Origin: Puniceibacterium antarcticum
GTDB lineage: Bacteria; Pseudomonadota; Alphaproteobacteria; Rhodobacterales; Rhodobacteraceae
Direction of reading: 5' to 3'
Assembly (NCBI RefSeq): GCF_002760615.1
Contig: NZ_AWWI01000096.1
Span: 1 to 64,000 of the forward strand
DNA: 64,000 nt
The first letter of the stretch is position 1. Each line of letters opens with the position of its first letter. Positions 1 through 9,097 of the stretch are shown here, piece after piece. The position numbers and the translations under genes were made by a program. The notes beneath the pieces were generated by a model. The model worked only from the letters and a program-made list of their open reading frames with translations, made no database searches and was not told the DNA's origin.

Positions 1-125
1 GGTCCTTTCGGTTGGGCCAGAGTCTATCTCAAACTGGATTAGCTGCAGGGGGCAACGTCACAGAGATTGTAGCGTAAATCCGTCTGGGGAAAGGAGAGCC
101 CCGGACATCAGCCAGCTTGTGCTAG

Positions 126-973
126 GTCATGTTGACAAAAAACGGACCCAGAGGCGAATGGACGTGATGTCTATGAAGCCCAAGAAGCTCGCGGCGATTT
201 TATCGTAGCGTGTGGCGATGCGGCTAGCATTTTTCAGTTTGTTGAAGCACCGCTCGACCAAGTTGCGCAATGAATACAGCGCATGATCGACACCGACACG
301 CATCTTGCGTGATTTGCGCATAGGAATTTGGGTGAGCACGTCCCTCGCCTCCATCTTTTTACGAATGCTGTCAGCATCGTAGCCTCTGTCTGCCAACAGG
401 ACGCTCGGTTCTGGCAGGTTGTCGACCATGACTAGATCGAACCCCAGGTAATCGGATGTCTGGCCTGGCGTGATCTCGGTCCTCATTGGCAGGCCTGCTG
501 CATTGACGCGAAGATGGATCTTGGTCGTGAAGCCACCTCTTGAGCGGCCAAAACCCTGTCGCGGAGTCCCCTTTTGAGCCCGCTGCCTGATGGTGCGCTC
601 GGATCACGGTACTGTCGATCATTTGGAGGGCGTCTGGCACAGCCTTGCTTTCGTTCAATGCGTCCATGATCTGTTCCCACAGTCCTACAAGTGTCCAACG
701 CCGAAACTGCCGGTAGACGCTGCACCATTTTCCAAATTCTTCCGGCAGATCGCGCCAAGGCGCACCGGTCCGTGCGATCCAGAAAATTCCATCAAGAACA
801 ATGCGGTGGTTCTTGGGTTTGCGTCCGTTCGGAGCGCGGACGGTCAGGATGAAATGTTCAAAGAAAATCCACTCTTCGTCCGACATGAGGTCTCGTGCCA
901 AGCTGATCTCCATTGCAGATACCAGCTTGAATCATGGTCAGCGAATGGTGTGAATCCCTTTTGTCAACACGAC
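126..973 (-). mobile_element. IS5-family insertion sequence (IS427-like group), about 850 bp
   Basis: Terminal inverted repeats are visible: GTCATGTTGACAAAA at 126-140 and its complement at 959-973 with one mismatch. Both ends are bordered by CTAG (122-125 and 974-977), which fits an IS5-type element inserted at a CTAG or TA target with target duplication. The transposase frames fill the interior, and the TGA of the distal frame lies inside the left repeat, an economy often seen in small IS. The exact outer base cannot be fixed because CTAG is itself palindromic. The element lies just upstream of the murein transglycosylase gene and could affect its transcription. Confidence 0.85.
127..913 (-). 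pseudogene. IS5-family transposase in two frames (frameshift)
   Basis: This encodes a DDE transposase of the IS5 family. The first frame (913 to 371) begins MEISLARDLMSDEEW and carries the N-terminal domain with WRDLPEEFG and the first catalytic Asp in MIDSTVIRAHH. The second frame (486 to 127) carries LLADRGYDADSIR with the second Asp and ends with the NLVERCFNKLKN segment that holds the last acidic residue. Correct reading resumes as GFGRSRGGFTTKIH after a one-base excess in the run at 548-556 (GGGTTTTGG on the coding strand). The change of frame is +1, whereas programmed IS frameshifts are usually -1, so a disabling mutation is more likely than recoding. Confidence 0.85.
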
Positions 974-1132
974 CTAGGTTCGCGCCTCGCCCCGGCTCAA
1001 AAGCTTGCGCCGGGGCGCTTCGAAATGCTCTTTTTACAAATACCAGCTCGTGATCTCTCCCCCCTTGCGCGCGTACTGCGAAACGCACACTCTGATCGCA
1101 AAACAGGTAGAACCTGGAAAAGGGGCAGTAGT

Positions 1133-2386
1133 ATGCAGATATCTCGACGTTTTATGACATTGGCAGGTGCGGCGGCCTTGCTTTCGGGTTGCGGTTTGAG
1201 CGCCGGAACAAGGTTCGGGGCACCCTCCGGGAGCAGCGCTCCGGACCCTGGTTTGCAGCCCCAGCCAAACGCGGCGTATGACGCTTGGGTTGCCGCATTC
1301 CGAAGCCGTGCCAGCGCTCAGGGCATATCAAGTCCGATACTTTCCGACGCTTTTCGCAAGGCGGGTTATCTGCCGGGGGTTGTTGAACGCGATCGGAACC
1401 AGACCGAATTCTCCCGCTCGTTAGAGGATTACCTTGCCATCGTTGCTTCGCCCGACAAGGTGGCGACGGGCCGTTCTGCCCTGTCTCAACAGAGCGGCGT
1501 GCTTGGTGAGATTGAAGCGCGCTACGGCGTGCCTGCCCGCGTTACCGCCTCTGTCTGGGGGATGGAGAGCAATTATGGCACACGTCGCGGCGATATCCCG
1601 GTGATCTCCGCAACGTCTACGCTCGCCTATGATGGGCGCCGCGGGGAATTCTTTGAAAAGCAGTTGATCGCCGCGCTTAAAATCCTGCAGAACGGCGATG
1701 TGACCTCGTCCGGTCTGGTCGGCAGTTGGGCCGGGGCGATGGGTCACACGCAGTTTATCCCCACCACGTATCAGGCATATGCCGTGGATTTCCGCGGCGA
1801 CGGACGGCGCGACATCTGGTCGGATGATCCAACCGACGGGCTTGCATCGACCGCAGCCTATCTGTCGGCCTCTGGCTGGCGTCGGGGTGTTCCGTGGGGG
1901 CAGGAAGTGCGTCTGCCCGCAGGTTTCGAAGGCTCTCTGGCCGGTCGGGCAAGAAAGCGGTCGGTGGGAGAGTGGACTGCGCTTGGGGTGCGTTCTGTCG
2001 CGGGTGGCAGCCTGCCGGATCATGGTCCGGCCGCGTTGCTGCTGCCATCGGGCGTCGTTGGCCCGGCGTTCCTCGTGTATCGCAACTTTGACGTGATCCT
2101 TCGGTACAACAACTCCGAGAACTATGGCATCGGTGTCGGCTACCTGTCCGACCGCATCGCTGGCGCCGCGCCCCTTGTGGGTCGGTTTCCGCCGGATCGC
2201 TTCGGGTTGACCATGGATGATCGCCAGAGACTGCAGCAGCGCCTGACATCGCGCGGGTTTGACACCGGCGGCTCTGATGGCGTCATCGGGCCAAAGAGTG
2301 AAGATGCGATCAGGGCTTATCAGACACGCTTCGGTCTTGCTGTAACCGGCCAGCCCTCGCGCGAACTGCTGATGCAGCTGGGGTGA
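1133..2386 (+). CDS. Lytic murein transglycosylase, MltB family, lipoprotein
   Basis: Predicted 417-residue membrane-bound lytic transglycosylase (GH103) that cleaves peptidoglycan glycan strands in the periplasm with formation of 1,6-anhydroMurNAc. The start at ATG 1133 is chosen because it gives a lipoprotein signal with lipobox LLSGC (Cys at residue 20); the open frame further upstream is antisense to the insertion element. The catalytic domain shows the typical VWGMESNYG segment with the catalytic Glu, followed by GSWAGAMGHTQFIP and NNSENYGIGVGYLSDRI. The last 60 or so residues (from about DDRQRLQQRL) form a peptidoglycan-binding type 1 domain with SDGVIGPKSEDAIRAYQ. The gene appears monocistronic and is followed by a hairpin. 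Confidence 0.9.
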   Translation: MQISRRFMTLAGAAALLSGCGLSAGTRFGAPSGSSAPDPGLQPQPNAAYDAWVAAFRSRASAQGISSPILSDAFRKAGYLPGVVERDRNQTEFSRSLEDYLAIVASPDKVATGRSALSQQSGVLGEIEARYGVPARVTASVWGMESNYGTRRGDIPVISATSTLAYDGRRGEFFEKQLIAALKILQNGDVTSSGLVGSWAGAMGHTQFIPTTYQAYAVDFRGDGRRDIWSDDPTDGLASTAAYLSASGWRRGVPWGQEVRLPAGFEGSLAGRARKRSVGEWTALGVRSVAGGSLPDHGPAALLLPSGVVGPAFLVYRNFDVILRYNNSENYGIGVGYLSDRIAGAAPLVGRFPPDRFGLTMDDRQRLQQRLTSRGFDTGGSDGVIGPKSEDAIRAYQTRFGLAVTGQPSRELLMQLG

Positions 2387-2393
2387 TGTATGA

Positions 2394-2431
2394 GACGGTG
2401 TCGTTGCACATTTGAATGGGACGACACTGTC
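2394..2431 (+). terminator. Hairpin after the transglycosylase gene
   Basis: Arms GACGGTGTCGT (2394-2404) and ACGACACTGTC (2421-2431) pair over 10 of 11 positions with a 16-base loop, 8 bases after the stop codon. There is no clear T-run after it, so a terminator role is inferred from position only. Confidence 0.4.
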
Positions 2432-2525
2432 AACTCTTCGCGGCCAGGGATTAGCTTGTCCCCGGCGATGGCACTATCAGCCAACAACGGGGCCGGGTTT
2501 CCACTGGTGACGGACGCAACGGATC

Positions 2526-2935
2526 TCAGGCTGTTTCAATCAAGAAATCTCGCGGCGTGCCGGTCAGGAACACGGTCGTCTCACCCACCTGCGCGGTTAA
2601 ATCGAGCCAGGCATAGGCGGCACGTGCGTCCGGAATCTCGTCATAAACGGAAAGTTTCAGAAAACGTCCCATGTTGCGAATCACACCTTCCTGAAGGGTC
2701 CGCGCGAGTAACTTGCGGCCCAGCTACTGGCCACGCGCGTCTTGCGCGACCCAGAGCTCACTGACGAACAGGCCCGCGCCGCCGCGCGTAGTGGAAAACA
2801 CGGGCGCGGCAAGGACGGCACCAACCGGCTGGTCATCACGGGTCGCGATCAACGCAAGACAGGTCGCGCCCGCAGGGCAGTGTCGAGCATGGGAATTTGC
2901 GCATTGCGCACCAATGCGATGGTGATCGCCTCCAT
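2526..2935 (-). pseudogene. GNAT-family N-acetyltransferase, broken by a frameshift and an amber stop
   Basis: On the minus strand an ATG at 2935, 4 bases after the stop of the upstream keto-acid cleavage gene, opens MEAITIALVRNAQIPMLDTAL. The frame is then lost near 2880 and homology resumes as LALIATRDDQPVGAVLA, then GLFVSELWVAQDARGQ, then a TAG, then LGRKLLARTLQEG, ending at a TGA at 2526. ELWVAQDARGQ-x-LGRKLL is the acetyl-CoA binding motif A of GNAT enzymes, and the TAG sits inside it. The product would be an acetyltransferase of unknown substrate. It is the promoter-distal gene of the decaying amino-acid operon. Confidence 0.75.
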
Positions 2936-2938
2936 CGC

Positions 2939-3439
2939 TCAGATCCCGGTCCGGTCGGCACCTTTTAGGTGCAGCATCTCGCGCGCCTCGTCCGGCGTGG
3001 CGATTGTGCGTCCCAGCTCTTCTGCAATGCGGCGGATCTTGGCGACCTGTTCGGCATTGTTGCGGGCCAGAACCCCGCTCGAGATCATCAGGCTGTCTTC
3101 CAGCCCGACGCGCACGTGACCGCCCAGAATGGCGGACATTGTGATAAACGGCATCTGATGCCGTCCTGCGGCTAAAACCGAAAAGGCATAGGTGTCGCCG
3201 AACAGTTTGTCAGCAATCAGCTTCATATGTGTCAGGTTTTCCGGGTCCGCCCCCATGCCACCCAACACACCAAAGACGAACTGAATGAACAGAGGTCCCT
3301 GCACCAGCCCGCGATCTACAAAATGTTTGAGCATGTAAAGGTGGCTGATGTCATAACATTCGAATTCGAAACGGGCGCCACGGCTTTCGCCCAACTCCTG
3401 CAGGATATGAGCCATGTCGCGGGGCGTGTTCTTGAACAC
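2939..3439 (-). pseudogene. 3-keto acid cleavage enzyme (BKACE, DUF849), C-terminal half only
   Basis: The 166-residue frame (nominal GTG at 3439) matches only the second half of the BKACE family, Zn-dependent enzymes that exchange a beta-keto acid with acetyl-CoA to give acetoacetate and a new acyl-CoA. Recognisable stretches are VFKNTPRDMAHILQELGE, FECYDISHLYML, FGVLGGMGADPENL, and the end ILGGHVRVGLEDSLMI with ARNNAEQV. Family members are about 300 residues, so roughly the first 130-140 residues are missing, including the metal-binding HxH region. The loss is explained by a deletion that joins this fragment to the end of the aminotransferase gene at about 3440-3450. The remnant is unlikely to be active. 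Confidence 0.85.
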
Positions 3440-4692
3440 CAGATCATCGGCGGGCAGACAAGGAAGTGATCGCCCGAAGTGCCCCCGCGCGTGCGGCGGG
3501 AATAGATGATCAGGCCGTTGTCATAGGCGATGTCGACCAGCCGGGAATGGGCGTTGAGGGCGGCAGGCAAGGGGGCCTTTGTGTCGCGGTCGGCCATCAG
3601 CTCGAACGCCGTCAGCAGGCCCTTGCCGCGCACGTCCCCGATCAGCGGATAACGCTGCATCAGGCCATGCAGACGTTGCGCCAGCACGTCGCCCATGCGG
3701 GCGCCGTTGCCGGTCAGGTCGTGCTTTTCGATCTCGTCCAGCACAGCGCAGCCCGCAGCACAGGCAAGCGGATTGCCCGCATAGGTGAAGCTTTGGATGA
3801 ACCCACCCGCGCTCATCACCGCCTCGACAATATCATCCCGCGCGATCATCGCACCAAGCGGCACGTAGCCGCCGCCAAAGCCTTTTGAGATAGAGACAAG
3901 GTCAGGCACCACACCCCAGTGTTCGGCGCCGAAAAAGTGGCCGGTGCGCCCACCGCCGGTCATCACCTCGTCATGGATCAGCAGCACACCGTAGTGCGTG
4001 CAGATTTCGCGGATGCGCTGCATGTAGCCCGCAGGCGGCACCAAAGCGCCGGTCGATGCCCCGCCAACAGGTTCGACGATAAAGGCCAGCACGGTGTCGG
4101 CGCCTTCTTCCAGTATCTTCGCTTCCAGCATATTGGCATAATGCAGACCGGTTGCCGGATCGTCGGCATCCAGCCCGTCAAGATAGGCGCGGGGTGCCGC
4201 CACCTTGGGCATGCGCATCATCATAGGATCAAACGGCGCGGCCATCGGGGCATAGCCGGTGATAGCGAGGGCACCCAAAGTGCAGCCATGATAAGAGGGA
4301 TAGCGCGAGATCATCTTGAAGCGCTGTGACTGGCCTTGGGTCAGAGCATATCGGCGCGCCATCTTCAGCGTGCTTTCCACCGCCTCGGACCCGCCAGAGA
4401 CAAAGAAGATCTTGTTCAGCCCTTCGGGGGCCAATGCCGCAGTCTTGGCCGCCAGCAGTTCAGATGCCTCTGTCTGGAAATGCAGTCGATAGCCAAAGGT
4501 GGACTTTTTCATCTGGGCGCGCATTGCGTCAAGCACGGCGGGGTTGGAATGACCGATATTGCTGACCATCGCGCCGCTCGACCCGTCGATATAGCGCTTG
4601 CCGTCCGTGTCCCACATATAGATGCCCTCGGCACGGTCGAGCATGGGTCGGGGCGATTTCGTCTGATAGAACAGTTTGCTTATTTGGGTCAC
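3316..4692 (-). pseudogene. Class III PLP-dependent aminotransferase with deleted C-terminal end
   Basis: This encodes an aspartate aminotransferase-family (class III) enzyme that would transfer an amino group from an omega- or beta-amino compound to a keto acid. GTG 4692 is the likely start, 5 bases after the stop of the upstream ATPase gene, giving VTQISKLFYQTKSPRPMLDRAEG. Motifs are YIDGSSGAMVSNIGH, the PLP-contact FVSGGSEAVESTLKMAR, LLIHDEVMTGGGRTG and the Schiff-base Lys in VSISKGFGGGYVPLG. Homology continues to GDHFLVCPPM near 3447. After that the frame runs out of register through the BKACE gene to a stop at 3316, adding about 43 foreign residues. Only about 20 native residues are lost, so weak activity cannot be excluded. 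Confidence 0.8.
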
Positions 4693-4696
4693 GCTT

Positions 4697-5458
4697 TCAG
4701 CGACTGAGGTGTTTGCGCAGGAAATTGCGGGTACGTTCTTCTTTTGGGTTCTGGAAAATGACAGCAGGTGGTCCCTCTTCGACCACGACGCCCTGATCCA
4801 TGAACAGCACACGGTCGCAGACAGAGGCGGCGAAATCCATCTCATGCGTCACGATGATCATGGTCATGTGCTCTTCGGCGAGCTGCTTCATTACGAGGTT
4901 CACTTCTTCCACGAGTTCGTGGTCAAGCGCCGATGTCGCCTCGTCAAACAGCATCACCTTGGGCTTCATCGCAAGAGCACGGGCGATGGCGACGCGCTGT
5001 TTCTGCCCGCCGGACAGGCGCGAGGGGTGTTCGTCGATTTTCTCGGTCAGGCCGACCTTGGCCAGCTGTTCCTCGGCCAGTTTGTTCGCGTCTGCCTCTG
5101 ACAGACCTTTCAGCATGCGAGGCGCGAGGGTGATATTGCCGCGCACAGTCAGGTGGGGAAACAGGTTGAAATGCTGAAACACCATGCCGATGTTCTGGCG
5201 CACCTGATTGACATGCGCCTCGTGCTGGCGATGCGGCAGCGTCTTGTTGATCTGAACATACTCCAGCCAGACCTCACCCGAGGTCAGCGGATCAAGCTCG
5301 TTGATCGCGCGCAGGAGCGTCGATTTGCCGGACCCCGACGGCCCGATGATGGCTACGATCTGGCCGCGCTCTACACTCAGGTTGATGTCCCGCAGGACCT
5401 GCAGCTTGCCAAAGCTCTTGGCGGCGTTCTTTATGGTGACAAAGGCCTGATCTGTCAT
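4697..5458 (-). CDS. Polar amino acid ABC transporter ATP-binding protein
   Basis: A 253-residue ATPase of the GlnQ/HisP type that energises uptake by the two permeases encoded just upstream. Walker A is GPSGSGKST (residues 39-47), the Q-loop is [13 protein letters not shown], the signature is [15 protein letters not shown], Walker B is [13 protein letters not shown] and the switch is [10 protein letters not shown]. It appears intact although its neighbours are broken. The order is binding protein, permease, permease, ATPase, aminotransferase, cleavage enzyme, acetyltransferase. That order suggests import and transamination of an amino acid or amine; the substrate is not evident. Confidence 0.92.
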   Translation of the reverse strand: MTDQAFVTIKNAAKSFGKLQVLRDINLSVERGQIVAIIGPSGSGKSTLLRAINELDPLTSGEVWLEYVQINKTLPHRQHEAHVNQVRQNIGMVFQHFNLFPHLTVRGNITLAPRMLKGLSEADANKLAEEQLAKVGLTEKIDEHPSRLSGGQKQRVAIARALAMKPKVMLFDEATSALDHELVEEVNLVMKQLAEEHMTMIIVTHEMDFAASVCDRVLFMDQGVVVEEGPPAVIFQNPKEERTRNFLRKHLSR

Positions 5459-5473
5459 CGCAAAATTCCTTTC

Positions 5474-6130
5474 TCAGCGCGAAGCGGCGATGCGGCGTTC
5501 CAGATGGCGAAGTCCCGCCTCCAGCGCGAGGTTGATGATGTAATAGCAAAAGGCGGCGGCGAGGTAGAATTCGAACGGGCGATAGGTCCGGCTGATGGCC
5601 TGCTGGGCCGACAGATTGAGTTCCATAACGCCGATCACAGAGACCAGCGCGGAATCCTTGAGCAGCGCGATCATGTTGTTGCCCATGGGTGGGATCACCG
5701 CACGCACCGCCTGCGGGATCACGATCCGGCGCAAGGTCTGTCCACGCGACAGGCCAAGTGTGCGCGCACCCTCGTACTGTCCCTTGTCCACGGCAGGGAT
5801 TGAGGCCTGTATAAGTTCGGAATTGTAGACGGCAAAGTGCAGCCCCAGCCCGATAACCCCTGCAGCAAATGCCGGCAGGTCGATGCCCACCTCTATAAGC
5901 CCGAAATAGATCAAAAACAGCTGAAGCAGCAGTGGTGTGCCCATGAACAGAAAGGCAAATGCACGCACAGGCAGGCGTAGCGCCCAGTGGCCATAAAGCG
6001 CGATGACCGCAAAAACGATGCCGCCGAAAAAGCTGAGCAGACCGGCGCAGATCGTGATGGCGACAGTCCAGCCCGCACCCATCAAAAGCGCGCCGAAGTA
6101 GTCCGGCACCACTGTAAAATCAAGCCCCAT
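5474..6130 (-). CDS. Amino acid ABC transporter permease (HisMQ type)
   Basis: A 218-residue inner-membrane permease with the family EAA-type loop in YEGARTLGLSRGQTLRRIVIPQAVRAVIPPMGN and about five hydrophobic helices. FMGTPLLLQLFLIYFG near residue 85 is typical of His/Glu/Gln/Arg permeases. It lies 15 bases upstream of the ATPase and 30 bases downstream of the partner permease, so the three are clearly co-transcribed. No frameshift or internal stop is seen. Confidence 0.9.
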   Translation of the reverse strand: MGLDFTVVPDYFGALLMGAGWTVAITICAGLLSFFGGIVFAVIALYGHWALRLPVRAFAFLFMGTPLLLQLFLIYFGLIEVGIDLPAFAAGVIGLGLHFAVYNSELIQASIPAVDKGQYEGARTLGLSRGQTLRRIVIPQAVRAVIPPMGNNMIALLKDSALVSVIGVMELNLSAQQAISRTYRPFEFYLAAAFCYYIINLALEAGLRHLERRIAASR

Positions 6131-6160
6131 GGGTGCCTCCTGTCATGTGGTGCGCATGGC

Positions 6161-6808
6161 TCATGTGATCCGTGCCCGACGGTCGAGCAAGCTGATGCCC
6201 TGACCGACCACATAGATGATGATCATGTAGAGGATCCCAGAAAGCAGGAACATTTCGAACGGCTTGTAGGTTGAGCCGATAAAGCGCTGCGCCGTATAGG
6301 TGAGCTCGACCACCGAGATGGGGGCGATCAGGGCCGTGCCCTTGATCATAGCGCTGATGTTCACGCCAAGGGGGCGGATCATCATGCGCGCAGCCTGCGG
6401 CAGAACCACCTTGCGCATGGTTTCCCAGCGGCTCATTCCCAGCGTTCGCGCAGCCTCTGTCTGGCCCTTGTCCACGGACAGGATGGCGCCTCGGATGGTT
6501 TCGGTCATGTAGGCGCCGATGTTCACGCCAAGGGCGATGGTCCCGGCGGAAAAACTGTCCAGCTGGATGCCAATCTGCGGGCCGCCAAAGTAAAGGATAA
6601 AGATCTGGATCAGCGCAGGCGTGCCGCGAAACACGCTGACATAGATGGCGGCAATCCAGCGCAGCACCGCCAGCCGTGACAGGCGGGCCGCTGCCCCCAG
6701 CGCACCGCAGGTCAGACCAAGAATGGCGGTCAGGATCGACAGCTTGATGGTCATCCAGGCAGCCTCGATAAAGAACGGAGAGACCCTCAGGATCAGTTCA
6801 GTGTCCAA
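6161..6808 (-). CDS. Amino acid ABC transporter permease (HisMQ type), second subunit
   Basis: A 215-residue permease paralogous to its downstream neighbour. It has VFRGTPALIQIFILYFGGPQ, the cytoplasmic coupling loop TEAARTLGMSRWETMRKVVLPQAARM and several hydrophobic helices. The two subunits would form a heterodimeric channel. The gap of about 130 bases to the binding-protein gene upstream is normal for such operons. The reading frame is intact, but the transporter is probably idle because the binding-protein gene is broken. Confidence 0.9.
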   Translation of the reverse strand: MDTELILRVSPFFIEAAWMTIKLSILTAILGLTCGALGAAARLSRLAVLRWIAAIYVSVFRGTPALIQIFILYFGGPQIGIQLDSFSAGTIALGVNIGAYMTETIRGAILSVDKGQTEAARTLGMSRWETMRKVVLPQAARMMIRPLGVNISAMIKGTALIAPISVVELTYTAQRFIGSTYKPFEMFLLSGILYMIIIYVVGQGISLLDRRARIT

Positions 6809-6936
6809 ATCACCCGCCTTTCAGAGATAGTCGTCGCATTGATGTATCGCTCTCAGGCGAAGAGGCGATCGGTCGCTGTAATCGGAAACATCCTTGCAAC
6901 GGATGCCCGCCAGGAAAACCCAGCAGGCAGGCATGG

Positions 6937-7724
6937 TTAGCGGATGTCGCCGCCGACCCATTCATTGGCAATCGCAAGGTAGGTGCCGTCGGCCATCATG
7001 TCGTCCAGCGCCTTTTGCATGGCAGCAGCAAGATCGGGATTGCCCTCGCGGATCGCGATGCCGGCGCCAATAGGTTCCGCCGTGGGGTCGTTGACGACGG
7101 CCAGATCATATTGACCGGCCTTCATCGCAAGCATCACCGGGATCGAGTCATTGACGATCGCTTCCACACGACCATTCTCAAGCTCAAGAAGAAGCTCTGG
7201 CAGGCCTTTGTATGTGTTGATGTCATAGCCCTGATCGCGGGCCCATTGTTCATGCGTTTCACCCAAGGTTACGCCGACCTTGCCATCAGCCAGTTGAGCA
7301 ACCGTGGTGACGTCCGATCCGGCCTTGGTGAAAATCGCTCGCTTGGTGTTGTAATAGGGGCCGACAAAATCAATCACCTCGTCACGCTCTGCCGTGATCG
7401 ACATGGACCCGACAACGGCGTCATATTTACTGGCAAGCAAGCCACCGGTGATACCATCCCAGGTGGTGATGATGATCTCTGTCTTCAGGCCCATGCGTTT
7501 GGCGATCTCGGTACCGATGGCGGGGTCAAAGCCGACAACTTCGTTCTTTTCGTTCACAAAGTTGAACGGAGGTTACTGACCGCTCATGCGATGCGCAGCA
7601 CGCTGCGTTCCGTGATATCTGCCAATTCATCTGCGCTGGCGGCGAGCGGCGCGAGGGCCAGCCCCGTCAGGGCAATCGAACTAGCCAGAAAGCCGCGACG
7701 CACTAGATTCATTTGATTTTTCAT
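6937..7724 (-). pseudogene. Amino acid ABC transporter periplasmic binding protein, broken by frameshift and stop
   Basis: A solute-binding protein of family 3 (SBP_bac_3). The 5' part from ATG 7724 encodes a signal peptide (RRGFLASSIALTGLALAPLAASADE) and the start of the mature protein, ERSVLRIA. A base has been lost there (TGA at 7584-7586), and a few codons later, in the resumed frame SGQ-x-PPFNFVNEKNEVVGFD, a TAA at 7573-7575 stands where Tyr is usual. The remainder (to 6937) is uninterrupted and shows typical binding-protein segments AERDEVIDFVGPYY and AIREGNPDLAAAMQKALD. Two independent lesions within 15 bases show that the gene is not functional. Confidence 0.85.
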
Positions 7725-7875
7725 TCCTGTTTCCCCGTTGGTGTTTTGGTGACTGGGATGCCGTTTTCCCAGCGACCAGGTGAATCGCCGACAATAGATC
7801 TTGTGCGGTGCAAGTTGCATTGCGTTGCAGCATCAGGCGAATAGATATACAAAATTCTTTGGATAGATCTCATCT

Positions 7876-8835
7876 ATGTTAAAGCCTTACGAACAGCGGT
7901 TCCCCTGGAATCTGGACTGGAACCTGCTGCGCACCTTCATGGTCGTGGTGGACGAAGGTGGCATTACGCCCGCGGCGCATTTTTTTGGTCTCAAGCAGCC
8001 GACGATCAGTGCCGCACTGAAACGGCTAGAGGACATCGCGGGCTGCAAGCTGGTCAACCGCTCGCCAAAGCATTTCAGCGTCACGCCTCTGGGCAAGGTT
8101 CTTTATGCCGAGGCAAGCAAAATCTTTGGCAAAGTGTCGCAGTTGCCGGACCTGATGAGCGGGCTCGAGGATCAGGTGACCGGTCAGATCAGCATCGCCA
8201 TGGCAAGCCATGTGGTCTCGCCACATTTCGACGCGGTTCTGGCGCGTTTCCGCGCGCTTTATCCGCGGGTGAGTTATACGATATCGACCGTCGACAGCAG
8301 GGATGTTGTTGCCCACATTCAGTAGAACCGCATGACGTTTGGCGTCTGCCTTTTGCACGAACAGCCGTCAGTGGTGCAGACGAGGGTCCTATATCGCGAG
8401 TATTTTGGCCTTTTCTGCGGCCCGCCGCACCGACTGTTCGGCAAAAACGATATAGATGTCTCAGAGCTTCGCAACGAACACTCGGTGTCCTTTGAATCTG
8501 ATGAATTAAACGGCCCCTTGTCCGGTGTTGCGCATCTGCGCACATGGCTTGGAATGCGGTCGGTTCCACGCGGTCTGTCTTCCAACCTGCCCGAAGTGCG
8601 CCGCATGATCGTCACCAACATCGGCATCGGTGCTCTTCCGGTGCATGTTGCGCGTAAAGACGTGCAAGCGGGTCTGTTGTGGCAGGTCCCGCCCTATGAC
8701 TCACTCCCAGCAGTGGACATTCATATACTGACCAATGCGCGCCGCAGCCTGAACAGCGCGGAAAAACTTCTGCTTGATCTGCTGAACACCGAACTGGATT
8801 CTGTCCCGCTGACAGAACGGACCTACAGCGCCTGA
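7876..8835 (+). pseudogene. LysR-family transcriptional regulator interrupted by an in-frame TAG
   Basis: The first 150 codons encode a LysR winged helix-turn-helix (LLRTFMVVVDEGGITPAAHFFGLKQPTISAALKRLE) and the beginning of the effector domain, ending VVAHIQ at a TAG (8323-8325). The same frame continues without any shift as NRMTFGVCLLHEQPS to a TGA at 8833-8835, covering the rest of the effector domain. Only one codon therefore separates it from an intact 319-residue regulator. It is divergent from the amino-acid transporter operon and was probably its regulator. The truncated product would still contain the DNA-binding domain. Confidence 0.85.
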
Positions 8836-9097
8836 GCTGGATGATTTGCATCCGAGACAGCGCACTGACCGCCTTTAATGTCGTTGCCCAAAAGGCTCTT
8901 GTCGCGGTTTGATCTGTGTCAATGTTCGTTTGCGCGACTTTGTCCAAAGATACCGGTGATCTGGACTGCGGTGCTCATCTTAAAACCTGAAGATGCATCC
9001 GCCCACCTACCCGGAGGGCAAAACAAACTTAGCCCGCTTGCCCAACCGCTTCGCCTTTGGCCGGTGCATGTGTTCGCGCGTCACTGCGTCAGCCTGA
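8836..9097. other. Intergenic region in front of hemN
   Basis: No gene is visible in these 262 bases. They hold the FNR-type box at 8909-8922 and presumably the hemN promoter. Confidence 0.6.
8909..8922 (+). promoter_or_regulatory. FNR/FnrL-type binding site upstream of hemN
   Basis: TTGATCTGTGTCAA matches the FNR consensus TTGAT-N4-ATCAA at 9 of 10 positions. It lies about 190-210 bases before the hemN start. Control of anaerobic coproporphyrinogen oxidase genes by FnrL is established in purple non-sulfur relatives. Induction at low oxygen is therefore the expected effect, though the distance to the promoter is not known. Confidence 0.65.

Noticed and set aside
590-1132. Open frame running upstream of the murein transglycosylase into the IS element
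   Set aside because: It is antisense to the transposase, and the lipoprotein signal begins at 1133, so the extension is not coding.
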